Shown here: positions 21,334-30,142 of the stretch, piece by piece
How positions within the stretch are numbered: position 1 is the first letter of the stretch
Layout of the letters: the number at the start of each line of letters is the position of its first letter
Source: Candidatus Ferrigenium bremense
GTDB taxonomy: Bacteria; Pseudomonadota; Gammaproteobacteria; Burkholderiales; Gallionellaceae
Assembly (NCBI GenBank): GCA_019449635.1
Contig: JAGRPI010000012.1
Location: forward strand, 1-64,000
Direction: 5' to 3'
Length of the DNA stretch: 64,000 nucleotides
The notes under the pieces: generated by a model
Database searches by the model: none
What the model was told of the DNA's origin: nothing
The model's input: only the letters and a program-made list of their open reading frames with translations
Made by a program: the position numbers and the translations under genes

Positions 21334-21990
21334 ATGAGTCAACGTATTCTGGTTTGGGATGTGCCGACGCGGGTCTTCCACTGGCTGCTGGTGCTGTCAT
21401 TTGCTGGTGCATACCTGACCGCAGAATCGGAGCTTGACCGCGATATCCATGTGGTGCTCGGCTACACATTGCTGGGCCTGCTCGCATTCAGATTGCTGTG
21501 GGGATTTTTCGGCACACGCTATGCGCAGTTCCGTTCTTTCCTGTTCAAGCCCGGCGAGATCGTGGCGTATGTGCTGTCGCTGCTCAAAAGCAAGCCCGCG
21601 CATTACGTGGGGCATAATCCGGCCGGAAGCGTGGCAGTCTGGCTGCTGCTGGGACTGGGTATTCTGTCAGGTGTGTCCGGGGTGCTGGCGTTCCAGGATA
21701 TCGGTGGCGATGTGATAAAGGAGCTGCATGAGCTTGCATCCGAAGCCATGCTGGCCGTCGTAGTGATCCACATCGCCGGAGTGGTGGTGAGCAGCGTGCT
21801 GCATCGTGAAAATCTGGTGCTTTCCATGGTCACCGGTTTCAAGACTGCCGAGCCGGATGAAGGTATCCGTCGCTCATATCTCTGGCTGGGTATCATAATA
21901 TTGGCCACTGTGTTGGCATTCTGGGTCGGTTATCCGGCAACCGGGATGTTCAAGCCAAGTGCAGATACGCTGCGCCAGACAGTACGATAA
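21334..21990 (+). CDS. Cytochrome b561-type membrane protein
   Basis: VWDVPTRVFHWLLVLSFAGAYLTAE...HVVLGYTLLGLLAFRLLWGFFG. Confidence 0.92.
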   Translation: MSQRILVWDVPTRVFHWLLVLSFAGAYLTAESELDRDIHVVLGYTLLGLLAFRLLWGFFGTRYAQFRSFLFKPGEIVAYVLSLLKSKPAHYVGHNPAGSVAVWLLLGLGILSGVSGVLAFQDIGGDVIKELHELASEAMLAVVVIHIAGVVVSSVLHRENLVLSMVTGFKTAEPDEGIRRSYLWLGIIILATVLAFWVGYPATGMFKPSADTLRQTVR

Positions 21991-22015
21991 CGATTGATAT
22001 TTCACTCACGGGTGG

Positions 22016-22699
22016 ATGATGCGCGTGCTGGTAGTCGAAGACGACGCCCTGCTGGGCGATGCGATTCAGGCTGGCCTGAAGCAGTCCGGCTACGCCGTGG
22101 ACTGGATGAAAGACGGCGCAGCGGCGGAACAGGCGCTCGCCACCGAACCTTATGCGGCGATGGTGCTGGATCTGGGCTTGCCGCGTCTCTCCGGGCTGGA
22201 GGTGCTGCACCGCCTGCGCAGCCGCAATGTCCGGACAAATACACAGATCCCCGTGCTGATCCTGACCGCGATGGACACGGTGGATGATCGCATCAAGGGG
22301 CTGGATGCCGGCGCGGACGACTATCTGGCCAAACCGTTCGACATGGGCGAACTGGCGGCGCGCCTGCGTGCGCTGATTCGCCGCGCCAGCGGGAAGGCCG
22401 AGCCTTTGCTGGAGGTTGCCGGGGTCGAGCTTGACCCCGCCGCCCATCGCGTGCTGTACCGGAACCAACCGGTCGAGCTTTCGGCCAGGGAATTCGCGGT
22501 GCTGCATGCACTGATGCTCAGCGCGGGAAAAGTGCTGTCGCGCGCCCGGCTCGAAGAACAGCTTTATGCGTGGGGCGACGAGATCGAAAGTAATGCGGTG
22601 GAAGTGCATATCCATCATCTGCGCCGCAAGCTTTTCCCCGAACTGATCGAAACCATACGCGGCGTCGGCTATCTGATGCCGCGCGACAAGGCCTCCTGA
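22016..22699 (+). CDS. OmpR-family response regulator (QseB/PmrA-like)
   Basis: MRVLVVEDDALLGDAIQAGLKQSGYAVDW...LEEQLYAWGDEIESNAVEVHIHHLRRKL. Confidence 0.93.
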   Translation: MMRVLVVEDDALLGDAIQAGLKQSGYAVDWMKDGAAAEQALATEPYAAMVLDLGLPRLSGLEVLHRLRSRNVRTNTQIPVLILTAMDTVDDRIKGLDAGADDYLAKPFDMGELAARLRALIRRASGKAEPLLEVAGVELDPAAHRVLYRNQPVELSAREFAVLHALMLSAGKVLSRARLEEQLYAWGDEIESNAVEVHIHHLRRKLFPELIETIRGVGYLMPRDKAS

Positions 22700-22700
22700 A

Positions 22701-24134
22701 ATGCGGCAACGCACATCGCTCAAGCAACGACTGCTTGCGCTGGCATTGGCGGCGATCACGCTGGTCTGGCTCGGCGCGACCGCCTTCACCTACCACGATG
22801 CGCGCGAGGAGTTCGACGAGGTGCTGGACGCGCACCTGGCGCAGGCTGCTGCGCTGCTGGTCGTCCAGGCATCGCACGACCTCGACGAGCTTGAAACCGA
22901 ACATGCACCGTTGCTGCACAAATATGCCCGCCGCGTCGCATTCCAGGTATGGGACAAAGGACAGCAGCTGCGGCTGCATTCCGCCAACGCCCCGCAGGAA
23001 CCGCTGGCGAGCAGGGAGCGCGGCTTCAGCGACAACATCATCGACGGAAAACGCTGGCGCGTGTTCAGCACCTGGGACGAATCCGGCGAATACCTGATCC
23101 ATGTCGCAGAACGTACCGAGGTGCGCGACGAACTGGCGCGCGGCATCGCGGGCAATCTGCTGCGGCCGCTGTGGTTCTCCCTGCCGCTGCTGGCGCTGCT
23201 GCTGTGGGTCGCGGTGCTGCGCGGCCTGCGCCCGCTCGACGAGCTGACCCGCGAAGTGGAGCAGCGCGAACCGGACAATCTCGCCGCGCTGGATGCATCG
23301 TCCGCGCCGCGCGAAGTGGTGCCGCTGATCGAGCGGCTCAACCGGCTGTTCGTCCGCATCGATGCCTCCATGCAAAAAGAGCGGCGCTTCACCGCGGACG
23401 CCGCGCATGAATTGCGCACCCCGGTGGCCGCGATCAAGGCGCAGGCCCAAGTGGCGCGCGCCTCAACCGGAGAGACGGAACGCATCCATGCGCTCGACAA
23501 CGCGATCCTCGGCTGCGACCGCGCCGCCCATCTGATCGACCAACTGCTGACGCTGGCGCGGGTCGATACGCTGGATCGCGGTGTGATGGAGCCTTGCCGG
23601 CTCAGGGATATCGCCGCCGAAACGATCGCGGCGCTTGCGCCGGCCGCTCTGGAAAAAGGCGTGCAATTCGAATTGCTGGCGGGCGATGAAGCCATCTCGG
23701 TGCGGGCACGACACGGTGAGGCGGAGCCTTCCGGTGCGGGAGTGCCCGCATCGCACCTCCTCCCGCAATCGGCTGGCTACGCCAGTAACGTGTCGGAGGT
23801 GCGCGGCAATCCGGGGCTGTTGCGGGTGCTGCTGCGCAACCTGCTCGACAATTCGATGCGCCATTCCCCGCCCGGCACGTCGGTCCAGGTAAACATCTCC
23901 CATGAGCCGGGAAAGGTCAGCCTGTCGGTGAGCGATAACGGCCCGGGCATTCCGGAACAGGAGCGCGACAAGGTGCTGGAGCGGTTCTATCGCCCGCTGG
24001 GCACGCAGGCCAGCGGCAGCGGCCTGGGCCTGTCCATCGTCAAACGGATTGCCGAGGTGCATGACGCAACCTTGCAGATACTGCCCGCGAGCGAAGGGCA
24101 GGGATTGCGGGTGACGGTGTGCTTCAAGTCTTGA
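22701..24134 (+). CDS. Sensor histidine kinase (QseC/PmrB-like)
   Basis: RFTADAAHELRTPVAAIKAQAQVAR; N-box LLRNLLDNSMRHSPPG; GSGLGLSIVKRI. Confidence 0.94.
   Translation: MRQRTSLKQRLLALALAAITLVWLGATAFTYHDAREEFDEVLDAHLAQAAALLVVQASHDLDELETEHAPLLHKYARRVAFQVWDKGQQLRLHSANAPQEPLASRERGFSDNIIDGKRWRVFSTWDESGEYLIHVAERTEVRDELARGIAGNLLRPLWFSLPLLALLLWVAVLRGLRPLDELTREVEQREPDNLAALDASSAPREVVPLIERLNRLFVRIDASMQKERRFTADAAHELRTPVAAIKAQAQVARASTGETERIHALDNAILGCDRAAHLIDQLLTLARVDTLDRGVMEPCRLRDIAAETIAALAPAALEKGVQFELLAGDEAISVRARHGEAEPSGAGVPASHLLPQSAGYASNVSEVRGNPGLLRVLLRNLLDNSMRHSPPGTSVQVNISHEPGKVSLSVSDNGPGIPEQERDKVLERFYRPLGTQASGSGLGLSIVKRIAEVHDATLQILPASEGQGLRVTVCFKS
23703..23801. repeat. 99-bp in-frame repeat insertion within the histidine kinase gene
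   Basis: Flanked by GTGCG on both sides; first part matches intergenic 547-585 (cacgacacggtgag.cg.agccttc.ggtg.gggag). Confidence 0.65.
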
Positions 24135-24223
24135 TGCCGCTCAGCGGATAATTCGGTAAGATTGCGTCCGCTCGCCAATCACGGCGCGCGCCGCAAAAAA
24201 TTCCGATACTGAAAGGCTAGGCA

Positions 24224-25006
24224 ATGCTGGAGATGTTTTCTACCCCCCAGTTCTGGGTGGATGTGTTCAAGATCATCATGATCGACCTGTTGCTGAGCGG
24301 CGACAACGCGGTGGTGATCGCGCTGGCGTGCCGCAACCTGCCGGAGGCGCAGCGCAGGAAGGGCATCCTGTTCGGCGTGGGCGGCGCAATCGGCTTGCGC
24401 ATTGTGCTGACCTTCTTTGCGGTCGGCCTGCTGTCGTTGCCCTACCTGAAGCTGGTCGGCGCGTTGCTGCTGCTGTGGATCGGCGTCAAGCTGATCCTGC
24501 CCGAAGAGGAACACAGTGCGGACAACATCAAAGCCGATACGCGGCTGTTCGGCGCGATCAAGACCATCATCATCGCCGACTTCGTGATGAGCCTGGATAA
24601 CGTGCTGGGGGTGGCCGCGGCGGCCAAGGGCAACGTGTCGTTGCTGGTATTCGGGCTGTTGGTCAGCATTCCGCTGATCGCCTGGAGCAGCCAGCTGGTG
24701 CTGAAGCTGATCGATCGTTTTCCGTTCATCATCTACGCGGGCGGCGCGCTGCTCGGTTATGTGGCGGGCGAGATGCTGGTCAGCGAGGCATTGTTCGCAA
24801 CGCTTGTCGAAACGCGCCACTATCTGCACTGGCTGGTCCCGGCAGCATGCGCGTTGCTGGTGGTGGCGCTCGGCAAATGGCTGGCGCTGCGCAAGGCGGT
24901 TTCCATGCCAGTGGTCGATCTGGTGGATGAAACGGTTTCGGCAGGGATGGGCGACCCGTCGCCCAACTCGCAGAAGGTGGACGCTGCACCAAGCAATAAA
25001 TCATAA
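24224..25006 (+). CDS. TerC-family integral membrane protein
   Basis: DLLLSGDNAVVIALACRNLPEAQRRKGILFGVGGAIGLRI. Confidence 0.94.
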   Translation: MLEMFSTPQFWVDVFKIIMIDLLLSGDNAVVIALACRNLPEAQRRKGILFGVGGAIGLRIVLTFFAVGLLSLPYLKLVGALLLLWIGVKLILPEEEHSADNIKADTRLFGAIKTIIIADFVMSLDNVLGVAAAAKGNVSLLVFGLLVSIPLIAWSSQLVLKLIDRFPFIIYAGGALLGYVAGEMLVSEALFATLVETRHYLHWLVPAACALLVVALGKWLALRKAVSMPVVDLVDETVSAGMGDPSPNSQKVDAAPSNKS

Positions 25007-25017
25007 AGGGGGAGACG

Positions 25018-25443
25018 ATGAAGATACTGATTCCGGTGGATGGTTCGGCCAATGCGCAGCGTGCGGTTGACCATGTGATCAAGCATATCGCCGCGCTGAA
25101 GGAACGCCCGCAACTGCTGTTGCTGAACGTGCAGTGGAATGTGGCGACCGGCAACGTCAAGCTGTTCATCGACCAGAAGACCATCGACGATTATTACCGC
25201 GAGCAGGGCACGGCGGCATTGCAGTCGGCGCGCGCGGCGCTGGATGCCGCCGCCCTGCCCTACCAGTACCACATCAGCGTCGGCACGCCGGCAGAAGCAA
25301 TCGTGCAATACGCCAATGAGCAGGGCGTCGACCAGATCGTGATGGGCAGGCAGGGGCAGGGCGGCTTGCAGGCATTGCTGCTGGGGTCGGTGGTGAACAA
25401 GGTGCTGCATTTGGCAGGCTGTCCGGTATTGCTGATCAAATAA
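25018..25443 (+). CDS. Universal stress protein
   Basis: MKILIPVDGSANAQRAVDHVIKH...DQIVMGRQGQGGLQALLLGSVVNKVLH. Confidence 0.94.
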   Translation: MKILIPVDGSANAQRAVDHVIKHIAALKERPQLLLLNVQWNVATGNVKLFIDQKTIDDYYREQGTAALQSARAALDAAALPYQYHISVGTPAEAIVQYANEQGVDQIVMGRQGQGGLQALLLGSVVNKVLHLAGCPVLLIK

Positions 25444-25570
25444 TAGGGAGTCCTTCAGGCGGTCTATTTCCTTAAATTCGCTATAAATCAAAAGGATTAT
25501 GGTGTGTTGTTGAGAAATATCTTAATATTCAGAATGTAATCTGCTTGACGATAAGCATCGGGGAGTGGCA

Positions 25571-28192
25571 ATGAACAAGTGGTCGTTCTGGAAAAAGGAC
25601 TGGTTCGTCGGTTTGCTGGTCGCATTGGTGTTTATGTTTGGTGCGGGCAGCGACCTGATGCAAAGCCTGGAGCGCAAGGCTTACGACCTGGGGGTGCTGG
25701 CCTCGTCGCGCACGCCGAGCGACAAGATCGCGGTGATTGCGATCGACGAGCAGAGCATCGCCAATCTGGGACGCTGGCCATGGCCGCGCGAGATCCACGC
25801 CAGGATGGTCGATATCCTGGCGGCTGGACAAGCCAAGGTGATCGGTCATACCGCCTTTTTCTTCGAACCGCAGGTTGACGCCGGCTTGGGCTACATCCGC
25901 AGGATTGCCGGGTTGCTCGGCAAGGCTTCCCTGCTGGAGGCATCCGGCCCGGAGAATCCCAATCCGGAAAGCCTGGCTGGCACGGCGGTTGCGGCAAGCG
26001 CGGTGAATCCGGCAAGCACGGTCGTTCCTGCCAGCCCGGCGGAATCGCCCCAGCTCGATGCGTTGCTGCTGGAGGCGGCAAAAAATCTCGATAACGACAA
26101 AAAGCTCAGCGAGAGCATGGCCAAGGCCAACGATGTGCTGCTGGCGATGTTCTTCGAGTTGGGCGAGCCGCAAGGCAAACCCAACCAGGCATTGCCCGAC
26201 TATGTGCTGCGCAATAACCTCGGCAACGTGAAAGATGCCGGCGGCTCCGGCGCACATCCGCTACCCTCGCGGAGCGTGCTGTCGCCGATCCCGGCGCTGG
26301 GCAGCAAGGCGTTGGCCATCGGGCACCTGAACAGTTTTCCGGACGTGGATGGCGCGGTGCGCACCGAGCCGCTGGTGGTGGGCTACTACAACCAATATTA
26401 TCCGTCGCTGTCCTTGATGCTGGCAGCCAGGAGCCTCAATCTCGAACCCAGGGATATCCATGTCAGCTTCGGGGAGGGTGTGCAGTTGGGCAACCAGAAA
26501 ATCGCCACCGACCCGGACTTGCAGATGCACACTTATTTTTACAAGGACCGGGATGGGCGGCCCGCCTTTCCGGTGGATTCCTTCTATGACGTGTTCACCG
26601 GCAAGATCCCCGCGGAAAAATACCGCGACAAGATCGTGCTGATCGGCGCGTCGGCTGCCGGCGTGGGCACTTTGCAGGTGACGCCGGTTTCTCCGGGAAT
26701 GGCTCCCGCACTGATTCTGGCGCATTCGGTCTCCAGTATCCTCAAGGGGGATTATTTCGTTGCACCGGGCTGGGCGAAAATGGCAGAAGCTGGTGCTTTC
26801 CTGCTGGTTGCGCTGTACCTGATCCTGTTGCTGCCGCGCCTGAACGCGGCCATCGGCGCGGCGGTTACCGGAACGCTGCTCGTGGCGTTGCTGGCGACGC
26901 ATTTCGTGCTGATGATGACGCAGGCGCTGTGGCTGCAGTTGATGTTGCCCGCAACATTGCTGCTGGTCGGGCACGCGTTGCTGACCACCAAGCGTCACCT
27001 GCTGACCGAGAAGGGCAAACAGAAATCCGATGCCGAATCTGCCGAAAGCAACCGCATGCTGGGCCTGGCTTTCCAGGGGCAAGGGCAGCTGGACATTGCC
27101 TTCGACAAGTTCCGCAAGGTGCCGGTTGACGATAGCCTGATGGATGTGTTGTATAACCTGGGCCTGGATTTCGAGCGCAAGCGCCAGTTCAACAAGGCCG
27201 AGTCGGTATTCAAATACATGGCCGAATACAACCCCAGGTTCCGTGACCTGGAACAACGCCTGACACAAGTGCGCGCCATGTCCGAAACCGTCATCCTGGG
27301 CGGCGGAGGGGGCGGCCGCACCAACGCCAGCACCATGATGCTGGATAAGGCGGGCGTTTCCAAACCGATGCTGGGCCGCTATGAGATCGAGAAGGAACTC
27401 GGCAAGGGTGCGATGGGTGTGGTGTATTACGGCAGGGATCCGAAGATCGGCCGTGTGGTGGCGATCAAGACCATGGCGCTGGCGCAGGAGTTTGATGCGG
27501 ACGAATTGCAGGACGTGAAGGAGCGGTTCTTCCGCGAGGCCGAAACGGCCGGGCGCCTCAACCATCCGAACATCGTATCCATCTATGATGCCGGCGAGGA
27601 GCATGACCTGGCATATATCGCAATGGAATTCCTCAAGGGCAAGGATCTGGTGCCGTTTACCAAGCCGGATAATCTGCTGCCGTTGCCCAGGGTGATAAGC
27701 ATCATCGCCCGCGTTGCCGATGCGCTGGATTACGCGCACAAGCAGAATGTGGTGCACCGCGACATCAAGCCGGCCAACATCATGTACGACGCGGAGACGG
27801 ATACGCCCAAGGTGACCGACTTCGGCATTGCGCGCATTACCGATTCGAGCAAGACCAAAACCGGCATGGTGCTTGGCACGCCATCGTACATGTCGCCGGA
27901 GCAATTGGCGGGCAAAAAAATCCTGGGCAGTTCCGACCTGTTCTCGCTGGGGGCGAGCTTGTACCAACTGGCTTGTGGTAAGCTTCCGTTCGAGGGAGAC
28001 TCGATGGCGCAGCTGATGTACCGTATCGCCAACGAACCGCACACTGATATTTTGAAAGTCCGGCCGGATTTGCCGCCATGCCTTGTGGCGATCATCAACA
28101 AGTCGCTGGCCAAACAGAACGAAGACCGTTATGCCAATGGCGCGGAGATGGCCGAAGCATTACGCCAATGCGCAGCCAGCTTGCAGGGGTGA
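25571..28192 (+). CDS. CHASE2-domain Ser/Thr protein kinase (N-terminal CHASE2, TMs, TPR-like linker, C-terminal kinase)
   Basis: DKIAVIAIDEQSIANLGRWPWPREIHA (CHASE2); YEIEKELGKGAMGVVYYGRDPKIGRVVAIKTM...HRDIKPANIMYDAETDTPKVTDFGIAR. Confidence 0.93.
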   Translation: MNKWSFWKKDWFVGLLVALVFMFGAGSDLMQSLERKAYDLGVLASSRTPSDKIAVIAIDEQSIANLGRWPWPREIHARMVDILAAGQAKVIGHTAFFFEPQVDAGLGYIRRIAGLLGKASLLEASGPENPNPESLAGTAVAASAVNPASTVVPASPAESPQLDALLLEAAKNLDNDKKLSESMAKANDVLLAMFFELGEPQGKPNQALPDYVLRNNLGNVKDAGGSGAHPLPSRSVLSPIPALGSKALAIGHLNSFPDVDGAVRTEPLVVGYYNQYYPSLSLMLAARSLNLEPRDIHVSFGEGVQLGNQKIATDPDLQMHTYFYKDRDGRPAFPVDSFYDVFTGKIPAEKYRDKIVLIGASAAGVGTLQVTPVSPGMAPALILAHSVSSILKGDYFVAPGWAKMAEAGAFLLVALYLILLLPRLNAAIGAAVTGTLLVALLATHFVLMMTQALWLQLMLPATLLLVGHALLTTKRHLLTEKGKQKSDAESAESNRMLGLAFQGQGQLDIAFDKFRKVPVDDSLMDVLYNLGLDFERKRQFNKAESVFKYMAEYNPRFRDLEQRLTQVRAMSETVILGGGGGGRTNASTMMLDKAGVSKPMLGRYEIEKELGKGAMGVVYYGRDPKIGRVVAIKTMALAQEFDADELQDVKERFFREAETAGRLNHPNIVSIYDAGEEHDLAYIAMEFLKGKDLVPFTKPDNLLPLPRVISIIARVADALDYAHKQNVVHRDIKPANIMYDAETDTPKVTDFGIARITDSSKTKTGMVLGTPSYMSPEQLAGKKILGSSDLFSLGASLYQLACGKLPFEGDSMAQLMYRIANEPHTDILKVRPDLPPCLVAIINKSLAKQNEDRYANGAEMAEALRQCAASLQG

Positions 28193-28195
28193 ACT

Positions 28196-29023
28196 ATGAA
28201 AATAGAAGACGCGCTTGAAATAGTCAGCCAAACCAATCCGGGTATGGTGCGCTCTCACAACGAAGACAGCGTTGCGCAGGAATTGGCTTGCGGCTTGGTC
28301 GTGCTGGCAGACGGGATGGGTGGTTATAATGCCGGGGAAGTGGCGAGCGGCATTGCCGTTTCGGTCGTTGCGACGGAAATCTGCCAGCACTTGCAGAATG
28401 CCAGCCCGACGGACCGCGATGAGGCGAGCGGCGAGGAGCTGGGAGTGGTGCTGCTGCGCGACAATATTCAGCGGGCGAACGCTTCGATTTTTCATGCCGC
28501 GCAGAGCCAGCCGCAATATGCGGGGATGGGGACGACCATCGTTTCCGGGCTGTTTTATGACAACCGCGTGGTGGCCGGGCATGTGGGTGATTCGCGCATG
28601 TACCGGTTGCGCGGCGAGACGCTGGAGACGATTACCCGCGACCATTCCCTGCTGCAGGAACAGATTGACGGTGGAATGATCAGCGTTGAGGATGCGCGCT
28701 TGTCGAAGAACAAGAATCTGGTGACGCGCGCGGTCGGGATCGATGCAGAGGTGGTGCCGGAAATTCATGTGCATGACGTGCTGGTCGGGGATATTTACCT
28801 GCTGTGTTCGGACGGACTGAACGACATGGTGGAAGACGAGGATATCCAGTCCACGCTGTATGCGATGCAGAGCAACCTGCCGCTGGCGGCGGAACAATTG
28901 ATCCAGATGGCGAATGACAATGGCGGCCGCGACAATGTCTCGGTGATACTGGTAAAGGTGAACGGCGCATTCTCTGCGCCGCGTGGTTGGCTGGCAAAGC
29001 TGCTCCATTGGTTCAAGAAATAA
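28196..29023 (+). CDS. PP2C-family Ser/Thr protein phosphatase
   Basis: NPGMVRSHNEDSVAQ...VLADGMGGYNAGEVAS...GHVGDSRMYRLR...SDGLNDMV. Confidence 0.95.
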   Translation: MKIEDALEIVSQTNPGMVRSHNEDSVAQELACGLVVLADGMGGYNAGEVASGIAVSVVATEICQHLQNASPTDRDEASGEELGVVLLRDNIQRANASIFHAAQSQPQYAGMGTTIVSGLFYDNRVVAGHVGDSRMYRLRGETLETITRDHSLLQEQIDGGMISVEDARLSKNKNLVTRAVGIDAEVVPEIHVHDVLVGDIYLLCSDGLNDMVEDEDIQSTLYAMQSNLPLAAEQLIQMANDNGGRDNVSVILVKVNGAFSAPRGWLAKLLHWFKK

Positions 29024-29078
29024 TTGGTGGTTCAAGAAATAATCGGCTCAAAATTCAGTTTGGGGAAGGGTCACGACT

Positions 29079-29945
29079 ATGGCTGCAAAATTGATACTTA
29101 GCATGGATGGGGTGGTAATGAAGGAATACCCCCTGAGCAAGGAGCGCATGACCATCGGGCGCAAGGCGCATAACGATATTGTCATCGATAATCTGGCGGT
29201 GAGCGGCGAGCATGCCGCGATCGTCACCATACTGCACGATTCCTTCCTCGAAGACCTGGACAGTACCAACGGGCTGGAGGTGAATGGGGTTCCAACCAAA
29301 AAACACTTTTTGCAAAACAATGACCTGGTTGAAATCGGCAAATACAAACTGAAATACATTAACGATCAGACCGCACAGGCAACTCCGGCTGATTTCGAAA
29401 AGACCATGGTATTGCGTGCGCCGGTCAAGCAGGCTGTTCCGGGCGCGGAAACAGGCGATGCAACCATCAGCCTGGTGAAGACGCAATTCATGCCGAATGC
29501 CAAGCCTGCTGCAGAAGCGATGGAGAAAACCGGAAAATTTGACGCACAGCCAGCCAAGCCTGCCGCCGCGCCGACGGCCAAGCCAACCGCCGCTCCCGCA
29601 GCCGCGCCGACTGCCGCTCCCACTGCCGCACCAACCGCTGCACCAACCGCTGCACCGGCTGTGGCCGCCGCCCCCGGACCGCAGGCGGCTGCGGTGCAAA
29701 TCCTGACCGGTCCCAATGCAGGCAAGGAATTGGAGCTGGTCAAGAATCTCACCACGCTGGGCAAACCCGGCGTGCAGGTGGCAGTCCTGACACGCCGCCC
29801 GCACGGTTATTTCATCACCCACGTGGAAGGTGCAAGCCATCCGACGGTGAATGGTGTGTCATTGAGCGACCAGCCGCGCCAGCTTAATGATCATGATGTG
29901 ATCGAGCTGGCCGGAGTGAAGATGGAGTTCTACGTCAAGGGGTAA
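29079..29945 (+). CDS. FHA-domain protein with Ala/Pro/Thr linker
   Basis: MTIGRKAHNDIVIDNLAVSGEHAAIVTILHDSFLEDLDSTNGLEVNG; PTAAPTAAPTAAP linker; second FHA-like C-terminal part. Confidence 0.92.
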   Translation: MAAKLILSMDGVVMKEYPLSKERMTIGRKAHNDIVIDNLAVSGEHAAIVTILHDSFLEDLDSTNGLEVNGVPTKKHFLQNNDLVEIGKYKLKYINDQTAQATPADFEKTMVLRAPVKQAVPGAETGDATISLVKTQFMPNAKPAAEAMEKTGKFDAQPAKPAAAPTAKPTAAPAAAPTAAPTAAPTAAPTAAPAVAAAPGPQAAAVQILTGPNAGKELELVKNLTTLGKPGVQVAVLTRRPHGYFITHVEGASHPTVNGVSLSDQPRQLNDHDVIELAGVKMEFYVKG

Positions 29946-30142
29946 CGGAAGGCAAAGACCACAGGGGCAATCCCCATGGCTGCCTTAAACGGAGGAGCGA
30001 ATATTTTGAGGTTTGAGATGCGAGGACTGAGGATAACTCCTCCCTCCTTCCCTTGTATCAATTCCATGCCCGGCCTGCCGGGCGGCGGAGAGCCTGTTTT
30101 CTGCATACCCCTTGCGGGCGTTTCTACCTTCTGTCCATTGCC

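Noticed and set aside
24135-24223. yybP-ykoY Mn riboswitch upstream of terC
   Set aside because: Considered because such riboswitches often precede terC, but I could not see the conserved motifs in this 89-bp gap.
26261-28042. 593-aa minus-strand ORF
   Set aside because: Antisense to the CHASE2 kinase gene; His/Gln/Arg-rich translation typical of reverse-frame GC-rich coding DNA.
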